64,000 nt of DNA from Halichondria panicea (lineage: Eukaryota > Porifera > Demospongiae > Suberitida > Halichondriidae): the NCBI RefSeq assembly GCF_963675165.1, contig NC_087382.1, forward strand, positions 1,984,001-2,048,000, in the 5' to 3' direction. Positions 22,201 to 33,753 of the stretch are shown here, in pieces. Position numbers and translations under genes: made by a program. The notes beneath the pieces were generated by a model, which had not been told where the DNA came from, made no database searches, and was given only the letters and a program-made list of their open reading frames with translations. Each line of letters opens with the position of its first letter. Positions within the stretch are counted from its first letter, which is position 1.

Positions 22201-25200
22201 TGGCTGGCCTGTGTTGAGTCCACTCCTCCGTGTGTAGCTTGACTGGCTTGTGTTGAGTCCACTCCTCCGTGTATAGCTTGGCTGGCCTGTGTTGAGTCCA
22301 CTCCTCCGTGTATAGCTTGGCTGGCCTGTGTTGAGTCCACTCCTCCGTGTATAGCTTGGCTGGCCTGTGTTAGGGTTAGTTCCATTCCATTAGTTGGTCC
22401 ATTAGTTGGTTCTTCTTTTGATTCTGTACGCCCGATAGTATCTAGTAGCTCAGTGGAGCGATATGCAGTGGTTGCCAATGGCGACAGAGGACGATTTTCA
22501 GATTGACGTGGGGGTGGAGAACGTATTTTTACTATCACTAGGTGGGGGGTGGCTTGTGTGGGTGGGGCCTGTGTAGGTGGAGTGGGCGTATCCACAGAAT
22601 TCTCTCGTACTTGTGTCATTGTTTCAGTACTTGAAGAGTGCAAATGGTCTATATCATTATCAGCGTGTGTAACCGTGACAACGCTAATGTGCTCAGCTGA
22701 ACTATGTGCATGGGCGTCAGCCTCAGATATCGGAGACACAGAACGGAACTGCGAGCTGGTTGGTTGAGAGTGTTGTGACATCATAGAGCTAGTTAGCTCT
22801 TGACTGGCTTCTGGTATAGGGGACATGACGTTATTCCTCTGATCAGTGGCCGTCCAATCAGAAGCTAGTATGGTGGAGGGAATCTCTTGTGATGTGATGT
22901 CATCACCATCTTTAGGGGTTAAGTCTTCGTCAGTACAAGGCAGGGGGCCAATCAGATTGCTTGAAGAGAATGCTTGAGGGAACAGCGGCAGAGAAGTGGG
23001 CGGTGTCTCCACAGAATTGTCCAATGAGAATAGGTAGTTGCCGGCACCCGCCCCCTCACATTGATCTGATGACATCGCAGCTGCTCCCTCTGATGACATC
23101 ACACCCGCCCAAAACTGTTTATTGGTAGACAGAGAGTCAGCATTGGAGAATACTGGAGAGAGTAGGCCCCTGTCATTAGAGGGGGAGCCCCTCTCGTTAG
23201 TGTTCCTGTCATTAGAGGGGGAGACCCTCTCGTTAGTGTTCCTGTCATTAGAGGGGGCGTTAGTGTTCCTATGATTAGGGGGGCGGTTAGAGGGGTCATA
23301 CATGTAGTTGGTCCGGTCGGGGCTGGGTGTGGTTTGTGTGTTGGTAGTGCTGCTCATTAGAATACCCTCCACACTAGACGATGGAGATCGTACGTCATGT
23401 GATAGCTCCTCTAATGTCATGTGATGTTCTTGCGTCTCCTTAGTGGGTGTGGCCTGTGGGAGTGTGGCTATTGGAGGGTCAGATAGACAACGACGCACAC
23501 TAAGCAGAGGGGAGTCCATTGCTCCATCAGATGTGGCCTTGCAATAACTTGATCGTCTTTTCATCCTTGGGCGAGATTCACCCCTTGTTGTGATTAGACC
23601 CCCTGTGGTGATAAGACCCCCTGTGTTGGTGGGTTGGTCATCAGAGGAGGTAGCTATTAGTCTCTGATAGGGTACCTCCTCACACACGTCACTACTCTCA
23701 CTGTTCATACTACCAACTCGGACATGTGTCAATAATCCGCTACTTGTTTGAGGAGGCACAAAACTATCAGAAAATGTTCCTCCAGATTCTGCACGTTTTA
23801 GCGGACATGGTTTGTGGGTGTGGTCTGAATCGCTGAATGTATCCCATCGCTTCTTGTTAGACGGATTGTCATGACTACCACTGGTGGACTGCAACGGAAA
23901 GAATGGATCTGGAATATGATTGGTCGATTGTGGATCATGTGATCTTGTAGTGTCGATACTCGAGAATAGAAACGGGTCATGTGACTCATGTGGTATTGAA
24001 GCATGGCGGAGCATACGACCATTCGATTGGTCACTTTCAAGAAAACCGTACGAGGGAGAGGTGTGCGTTTCCACAAAACCATGGCGACAAGGAGATGGGT
24101 GTGGCTTGTTTGTAACAGTGCCGCCTATACGGGAAAAGTGGGTGTGGTGATAAATTATCAAAATACACAAAATAGCGCATCTTTGAACGGCCATAACTTG
24201 TTCCGTTGACCAGTACAAACCTGTTAGATTTTTTTATGATTTTAGAGAGGCTCCTTTCAGATTGTTAGTTAAAACCAAAAGTCTGCTTTTGATCTGTTTT
24301 TGACCACGATATTTTTCCGAAATAGGAAAGGAATTAATTGAAGATACCATCTAAACAGGCTCTTTCCTAGCCTCGATTCCAGGCCGCGAAGAGAAGGCGG
24401 CCTGGAATACCTTGTATGCGCATGCGTGTACATTACCCCAAAAAGGGGGTAATCCGTGTATTTGTGGATACTGTCAGTAAAATAAACCGTATACTATTTG
24501 TATTCTGATTTTACAGTCCGTTACATAGAAGTATTGTGCAAAGATGACTGAGTTCTTACGCCCTTTATTGTATCAAGCCAAGTCTCTACTTAACGACACC
24601 CTACACTGTAAGGCTACAGATGTTATAGGAAAGGCATGATGTGTTCCTGTGGGTCCCCTGATGAGGCTGTGGTAATATAGACCAGGCAAGTCTTCTGCTA
24701 CTAAATCTTGCCTTTATGTTCGACAAGAAGTCATTGCTGAAGATAAAGAAGCTAATGATTACTCCTGAGAGCTTTTAATAAGCTTTAACTCGACACTCAG
24801 GAAGTTATTCACTCAAGATCTACTGATGTATATTAAAAGAGTCAACAACTCTTCCTAGCTGGCAGCTCTACTGTCTGGGAGGCATTCTTAAACTGTCTCT
24901 TTGATAAACAGAGCTAGAAGAAGCAACACTGCTGCAGCATAATTACTCTACTTTGATTGAAAGCTGCCATTGTGGTCACATTGTCATACGTATTCTTCCT
25001 TTTTATAACTTTGTCCGTTTTTTTACAATTTGTATGATGAAATTGTTGTCAATTATTTCGTGCATGCGCATACAAAGTATACCAGGCCGCCTTTCTCTTC
25101 GCGGCCTGGAATCGAGGCTAGGTCTTTCCTAGCCTCGATCCCAGGCCGCATTTCCTCGAAGAGTGGGCCTGGTATCAACTGCTTGTGCATGCGCTAATAT

Positions 25201-28200
25201 CCCCCCGGTATCTGGGGGCTTTGGATAACATTGTATATGCTCAGTAAACTATGACATCACAACGAACGGAAGTGGATTGAAGGAAGTAGATAGAAAGTTC
25301 GATTGAAGGTTTCTAGCCCATCAGATAGCATTCTCTGATAGCTACCCTTAGCCTGCTATGTTAACAAAAGACGCCCATTTAACACTCCCTTTGGTGAGAG
25401 TCTACTATACTACTGCTACTGATTCCATCAGAAGAAAATAGCTGTACAACAAACCTACACAGCTCTGTCTCTAGCTAGCTAGCTATATAGCTCTGTGTAT
25501 GACTTCTAGGATATTTTCTCTGATGAAGTCTGTATTATAGGAAATTGTACGGGAAATAATTTTACGCATGCGCAAGCAGTCGATAGCAGGCCTTCTTTTC
25601 TTTTCGAAGGCAGGTGAAGGAGGCTAGCTCCTTCCAAGCTTTCAGAACTCTAGTTACAGAGCCAACTCTCTAATAATTAAAATAACGATATTAATTGACT
25701 CACTTTGTTGGTTGCCTTGAAGTGGATCAAACACACTCTGCGTTGTTGCCATGACTACCTCCTTGTCATCAGCGGCCAGGCGACCTTTAGACATGAGCCC
25801 GAGAATGATAGCATCTTTACGAATGATGGAGAGGATTTGAGGGAGGGTTGGTCTGCGCACTGGATCACATGACAAGCAGCGCTTGACCAGCTTGCAGAAT
25901 ATAGGGGGATACTGTGTGTGTGTGGTGGGTAGAGATACTGTGTGTGTGTGTGTGTGTGGTGTGTGGTGGGTGGGGATACTGTGTGTGTGTGATGGGTGGG
26001 GATACTGTGTGTGTGTGGTGGGTGAAGATACTGTGTGTGTGTGTGGTGGTGGGGATACTGTGTGTGTGTGGTGAGTGAAGATACTGTGTGTGTGTGATGG
26101 GTGGGGATACTGTGTGTGTGTGGTGGGTGAAGATACTGTGTGTGTGTGTGGTGGTGGGGATACTGTGTGTGTGTGGTGAGTGGAGATACTGTGTGTGTGT
26201 GATGGGTGGGGATACTGTGTGTGTGTGTGGTGGTGGGGATACTGTGTGTGTGTGGTGAGTGGAGTGGGTGTACGCGTGTTATAAATTATAGCATATAGGG
26301 GGCCTAAAAGCACTAGACCCTAGCTACAGTGAGCACTAGACCCTAGCTACAGTGAGCACTAGACCCTAGCTACAGTGAGCACTAGACCCTAGCTACAGTG
26401 TACACAGTGGATAGTACAGTGCACTAGCAGAGCTAAACCACCAGTTAGATTGCCTGATATAAGCTTGCACTTTTTAGGGCCACTGAAAGGTGAATAATTA
26501 TGATTAGCTTCGATCCAAGCCCCTATCACTAGAGGCCTGGGTGGAGTCAATAGTAAGTAAAACTCTTTGTAATTTATCAATTAACCTTTTGTTACAAGTG
26601 CACTGTAAAAACATAAATCTTTCAGTCTGGGTAGGTGTGGCTTAGTGGTTATGGTGATGGCTTAGTAGATCACATGTTAGATAAGGCGGCGTGGGTTCGA
26701 TTCCCCCCTTGAGGACTTTCTTCATTTCTTTACAAATCAATAAGTAATTTCCCTAACTTTTGAATACATCATACTCCTGTCAAGTACATAATCAGGGTGA
26801 CCCAACTTGCCCTTTTAGGTACATTCTTTACTATTTCTAGACATAAGCCCCCGCCCATTTATAATACGATAGATTGTAGTTGCATGCCCTCTTCTCTTCA
26901 TACGCCCTTGCTACTACTTCATAGCTAGTGCACATCATTTTCCTAAATTATGTTGCCTTAAAATTAAGTTAATTACACAGGCGCACGTGATCTTGTATAA
27001 TTATACAGTACACACGGCAGGCTCTGTACACACTGCAGGCTCTGTACACACTATAGGCTCTGTACACACTATAGGCTCTGTACACACTGCAGGCTCTGTA
27101 CACACTGCAGGCTCTGTACACGCTGCAGGCTCTGTACACACTATAGGCTCTGTACACACTATAGGCTCTGTACACGCTGCAGGCTCTGTACACATGCACT
27201 ATAGGCTCTGTACACACTGCAGGCTCTGTACACACTATAGGCTCTGTACACACTATAGGCTCTGTACACACTATAGGCTCTGTACACACTATAGGCTCTG
27301 TACACACTGCAGGCTTTGTACACACTATAGGCTCTGTACACACTATAGGCTTTGTACACACTATAGGCTCTGTACACACTATAGGCTCTGTACACACTAT
27401 AGGCTCTGTACACACTGCAGGCTCTGTACACACTATAGGCTCTGTACACACTATAGGCTCTGTACACACTGCAGGCTTTGTACACACTATAGGCTCTGTA
27501 CACACTATAGGCTCTGTACACACTGCAGGCTCTGTACACACTATAGGCTCTGTACACACTGCAGGTAGCATTGCAGCTTCTTGCTTTACAGTACTATAAT
27601 CACTCACCATCTCAGGATCTGGTATGGCCTGAAGTTGGTGGGAACGATATTTGACTCTAAAGCCGTTCTCAAATGCTTCAGGATAATTCTGGAGTGGATG
27701 TATTCCCATCGCCATGACAACTGACATGACTCCAAAGCTCCACGGATATTGTGTAGAATAATCGACTGTCTCAGTGTCAATTCTGAGCCGAGACAGAGCT
27801 GTGATCACTTCAGGGGCAAGCCCTTTCTTGTTGCTAGGGGCGATGATGCTTTGTGATGCCACCAGTAGACATGTCGTGGGGTTAGTTTGAACAGCCGTCT
27901 CAAAGTTGCAGAGAACAAGTCGATCGTTTGACATGACCTGCAGTGATGGAATATGTTCATAAGTGAGATAGCTAGTGGGCATGGGGTGGCAGGATAGTGA
28001 GATAGCTAGTGGGCATGGGGTGGCAGGATAGTGAGATAGCTAGTGGGCATGGGGTGGCAGGATAGTGGGATAGCTAGTGGGCATGGGGTGGCAGGATAGT
28101 GAGATAGCTAGTGGGCATGGGGTGGCAGGATAGTGAGATAGCTAGTGGGCATGGGGTGGCAGGATAGTGAGATAGCTAGTGGGCATGGGGTGGCAGGATA

Positions 28201-31200
28201 GTGAGATAGCTAGTGGGCATGGGGTGGCAGGATAGTGAGATAGCTAGTGGGCATGGGGTGGCAGGATAGTGAGATAGCTAGTGGGCATGGGGTGGCAGGA
28301 TAGTGAGATAGCTAGTGGGCATGGGGTGGCAGGATAGTGAGATAGCTAGTGGGCATGGGGTGGCAGGATAGTGGGATAGCTAGTGGGCATGGGGTGGCAG
28401 GATAGTGAGATAGCTAGTGGGCATGGGGTGGCTGAGATAGTGAGATAGCTAGTGGGCATGGGGTGGCTGAGATAGTGAGATAGCTAGTGGGCATGGGGTG
28501 GCAGGATAGTGGGATAGCTAGTGGGCATGGGGTGGCAGGATAGTGAGATAGCTAGTGGGCATGGGGTGGCAGGATAGTGGGATAGCTAGTGGGCATGGGG
28601 TGGCAGGATAGTGAGATAGCTAGTGGGCATGGGGTGGCAGGATAGTGAGATAGCTAGTGGGCATGGGGTGGCAGGATAGTGAGATAGCTAGTGGGCATGG
28701 GGTGGCAGGATAGTGAGATAGCTAGTGGGCATGGGGTGGCTGAGATAGCTAGTGGGCATGCATGGGGTGGCAGGATAGTGAGATAGCTAGTGGGCATGCA
28801 TGGGGTGGCAGGATAGTGAGATAGCTAGTGGGCATGCATGGGGTGGCAGGATAGTGAGATAGCTAGTGGGGGGTGGCAGGATAGTGAGATAGCTAGTGGG
28901 CATGGGGTGGCAGGATAGTGAGATAGCTAGTGGGCATGCATGGGGTGGCAGGATAGTGAGATAGCTAGTGGGCATGCATGGGGTGGCAGGATAGTGAGAT
29001 AGCTAGTGGGCATGCATGGGGTGGCAGGATACCTCCTGCACATGATTTAAATACCACTAACTAGAGCTAGCTAATTGTATCCTCCAACAATTATCTGGAG
29101 CATGCTCAAGTCAGTGGGATGCTAGCTTGTATTCACAGTGTGTTGAGGTAGAGCCAGTGTTCTGTGTATGAATATGTACACTCTACATTCCAAGCAAACA
29201 AACCAACTTTGCTAATCATTGCTTTCCCACTCCTACAGCCAAAAAATCATTGCTAGGGACTTAGGGACATGCATACCAACTACCTAGGTAGGTACTACCA
29301 GTGTGTGTGTATACCAGCTAGCTTATAGGTACTACCAGTGTGTATACCAGCTAGCTTATAGGTACTACCAGTGTGTGTGTATACCAGCTAGCTTATAGGT
29401 ACTACCAGTGTGTATACCAGCTAGCTTATAGGTACTACCAGTGTGTGTGTATACCAGCTAGCTATAGCACCAGTGTATGTCAGTGGTTAGAATAACAACA
29501 TGATATGATAATGCATAATGTAATGTGAGACTTGTGCCACCTGGCAACTAGTGCAACTGTATCAGATATTGTTGTGATCTACCGTATAGCGCAAAATTTT
29601 CGAGGCACTTATATTTCGTGGATTGGCCTCTAAAAGCCATTTCGTTGCACAATGTTCGCAGAATGACTGCCTACCGGAAGCTACGCCTTAAATCTTTGCA
29701 CGTTATAGCAGGTAATTTAACAATTTTCGTGGACTTAAATTTTCGTGTAGAATTCTAACCCCACGAAATTTGCGAAAATTAAGCCCCTCGAAAATTTCGT
29801 GCTATACAGTATATACCTGAAATGCAAACCATTGGAGTCAAATCATGAATCACTATAGTAGTCTATAACTAATACATAGCTTACTAGTGATTTGGAAGCT
29901 AGGGTTGTGTAGAGTTACCTGAATATTCTCAGGTAGTAGGTTGAGGTGAATGACACCTCTCTGCTGAAGGTAGTACATCACATCAGCCAACTGATAGGAG
30001 TACTTGAGCACCTTGTCAGGACTCAGACCAGTCTACAGGGAGCAAAAGAGGGAATTAGAACAAGACCATGTACTGGGTGTCACTGCTAGCTAGCCAAGGC
30101 TAATGGATGAGCAGACTCAATACACTCCATTATGTAATGAACACCCACAACAAGAAGGGGACAACAAGTGCAGTGGGGGTGACCTAAGCTGAAGCTAGAA
30201 TACCATATAAAACACAACCAATTACTTATGCAGCCAATTTCTCAGGAAAATTGATTAACTCAATTTATAATTAGCCATAAACTGCAGCACACAGTGCAGG
30301 TTAAGGTACAGTGGATTGAAAACACTCTACAAAATGAATAATTCTAGCACATATCTGAGAAGAAAAAAAGACAGAACCTAATCTACCAAAAAGGGAAACT
30401 TGATTATGTACTTGACAGGAGAATGATGCATTCAAAAGTTAGGGAAATTACTTATTGATTTGTAAAGAAATGAAGAAAAGTCCCCTAAGAGGGAATCGAA
30501 CCCATGCCTTATCTATCATATGATCTACGAAGCCACCACCCTAACCACTAAGCCACTCCCAGAGATCTTTATAAGCCTATACAGATACAGGTTTAGGGTT
30601 TTAGGATAATTTATTTTATTATCTACTGTACATGTAATAAAATATTATAATTGTGGTTTTGCTGTTAGGCAATTCTCTGTTGCAAGTGCACTGCAATCCA
30701 CTGTAGTCAAGTAGGCCAGACACATCACCCACCACCACTACTGGGAGGAACAAACAGGCCTACTTGTAGCCTCCTTCACAAGGCCTCAAAAAGGAAGCCT
30801 GCTACTGACTGCTTGCGCATGCGCAAAATTATTGGATAATTTTCCCGTAATGTTTCACATAAACTGAATTTTTACCCGAATTATATCCTGAATAACATAT
30901 ACAGACAAAGAATACTCTTCATAAAGTCAGACACAGAGCTATATAGCTAGCTAGCTAGAGACAGAGCTGTATTGGTTACAGCAGCAATTTCTTTCTGATA
31001 GAGTCGACTTTCACCAAGGTTAGTGTCAGATGGGCGTGGCCTATCCATATAGGCTATTGTCAGCCTTCCCCTCCGTTCAGAGGATTGTTATCCACACTGT
31101 TGCAGGCTGTGAGTCCTTTGTTACCATAGTAGCTATTAGAATGCTATCACACTGGCTAGAAACCTTCGCAATCACACTTCTATCCACTTTCTTCAATCCA

Positions 31201-33718
31201 CTTCCGTTCATTGTGACGTCATTGTTTTACTGAGCAAATACAATGGTATCCGAATTACCCACTTTCTGGGTAATAGGTGGCGCATGCGCAAACAGTCGAT
31301 ACCAGGCCCTCTCTTCGAGGAAGAGCGGCCTGGGATCGAGGCTAGCCTACTTGTAGAGCGGCCTGGGATCGAGGCTAGCCTACTTGTAGAGCGGCCTGGG
31401 ATCGAGGCTAGCCTACTTGTAGAGCGGCCTGGGATCGAGGCTAGCCTACTTGTAGAGCGGCCTGGGATCGAGGCTAGCCTACTTGTAGTAATTGTGGTTT
31501 CCTCTAACAGAGCAGTCTAGAACACTCACTTTTATCTTGGTGGCCATGGTAACACCATACAGAGGGTACATGAAGACCTCCAGACATGTCCCTGTCCTGA
31601 ACAGCTCCCTCACAAGCTGTTGCTTGTTGCCAGGGAGACTCTTGTAGAAACCATGGAGACTGGGGTCAGAGAAGTTGAGCACTTGAACAGAAGGTGCTGC
31701 CACCAAACACTTGTGTTGAGATATCTTCCTGAGTAGAGCAGCCTCATTAGCAAAGGTGTCCAGAGTGCCTTTATAGTGTGTGTGTGTATGTGTGTGTGGG
31801 TGCGTGTGTGTGTGTGTGTGTTATACAAGTGTAGCCAGTCATCAAAGACATTTGTGAAGCCCTCTAGTTACTCACTGGTTGGTTAGATCAAAGCTCAGTA
31901 CACAGACCACAGTCAGCTATAAAATTATGCTCATGTACTGTTGGGCACTCATGCATGTACCAGCAGAAATGTATTAATACACTCCTGGTACCAACCCTAA
32001 CCCAGTAATGCAAATCTTTAATATTAGTCCACCACTAGCTACAGTGCACACAGTGGGACCACACTGTAGGCTCTGTACGCTAGCTACAGTGCACACAGTG
32101 GGACCACACTGTAGGCTCTGTACGCTAGCTACAGTGCACACAGTGGGACCACACTGTAGGCTCTGTACGCTAGCTGCAGTGCACACAGTGGGACCACACT
32201 GTAGGCTCTGTACGCTAGCTGCAGTGCACACAGTGGGACCACACTGTAGGCTCTGTACGCTAGCTGCAGTGTCCACAGTGGGACCACACTGTAGGCTCTG
32301 TACGCTAGCTACAGTGCACACAGTGGGACCACACTGTAGGCTCTGTACACTAGCTACAGTGCACACAGTGGGACCACACTATAGGCTCTGTACACTAGTC
32401 TACTGTAACAGATTTCTGCTTTTTGTTTTTTGAAACTTTATTTCAATTGAGGGAAAGTACAGTAGCTAGCTAATCACCTTGTCCTCCACTGAGTGGTATC
32501 TTGAGTACACAGTGGGTCTTCCTGACCCTACCACCACTGGGGGTCCTAGTCCCTCCCTGGGGGGTCCCGCTGGGGAGGTTGTCCACTTGGGCAAGGAAAT
32601 AGTAGCCAAAACTATTTGATTGTATGAAGTGCGACAGCAAAGGTGTCCCCATCATAACAGACCCATCATGTGACATACCCGCCAGGTCATGTGACCTACC
32701 AGTCAGGTCATGTGACATCCTCTCAGAGTGCCGTGAGTGGGTGTGTCTTTTCTCACGTACAACAAGAATATCATTTGCAATCAAATCCTCACACGCGACT
32801 ATTTCAATTCCACGCTCATCAAATATCTCAATCTCAGTGTTTGGGGAGAGGTCCAATCGAGAATAGAATAATGCTAGAAAATCCGCCCACTTTATGTTGG
32901 GGGGCACTTTGACACGCCTCTTTCTGGACGGGTCGCCATGGAGATAGGCTGCCACTATGAGTGGTGGGCTCAACTCTATCCTGCTGTGATCCATTCTCTG
33001 CAGAAGAGGATCAATGTTCAGTACTTTAGCCAACCTGAGGATTAGCAATTATTAGATGCTTTGATAGGAAGGTGATACCCTAGCACATGAATGGCATGAA
33101 TAGCTCCAGTGGTGTGAGGTATCATGTGTTACAGTGTGCAAAGCTAGAGGGCTGAGGTCAAGTCAGTGGGACCAGTCAGCCACCCAGCCAGCACACTACA
33201 GAGCTAGTACCTTGTAGCTACATTATCTGGCTCTAATGGTGATAGCTGGAGGTGGCAGTGTACACACCTAGTCATGTAACCTATTGACAATGCATACCAC
33301 CCAAGCACGTCACGATATAAACTATGACATCACAGTATGTAGCATGACATCACAGAACAGACGTAATTCTGAGAAAACAAGACAAACTTCCTATCCAATT
33401 CAAATTAATATGTAAGATATTGCAGTGAAATACTTGCCTTTGTTCTGCACAGCCAGTAGTCTGCAAGCTAATAGACTAATACACTAATAAATCTGGAGGA
33501 TATTGAATTGCCCAGCAAAGAAATGCTTGACAAGAAGCTGACAACAAGTTACCATGCAACATCAATACTTGTTCAATAGTGCATGGACAGAGATCAGGGG
33601 GAGGCACACACACTGCAGCTGTATAGTGTGTGTTTATATACAGTGATGATAGTGCTGCAATTATAGCTGTAAGGTTTCTTGCAGCATTGGCTAATAGCCC
33701 GACAATTAATATGCTATG

Positions 33719-33753
<35 letters not shown>

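Noticed and set aside
24219-24365. Upstream extension of the large pseudokinase exon to an ATG at 24218
   Set aside because: A TTTTCCCGTATAG acceptor at 24125 gives the phase needed by the previous exon; the extra N-terminal residues are intron.
26636-26720. Functional tRNA gene
   Set aside because: Box A and box B are present, but no full cloverleaf can be formed, and the sequence recurs with a common non-tRNA tail at 30380-30566; it is a SINE.
27006-27567. ORFs of 130-340 residues with VCTEPI or YRLCTH repeats
   Set aside because: 18-bp array. The longest minus ORF merely fuses a real kinase exon (27937-27608) to its intron; the exon stops at a GTGAGT donor.
31030-31233. ORF inside the 30768-31345 element as a transposase fragment
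   Set aside because: Only 67 residues, not preserved in the sister copy at 25127-25640, and no recognisable motif.
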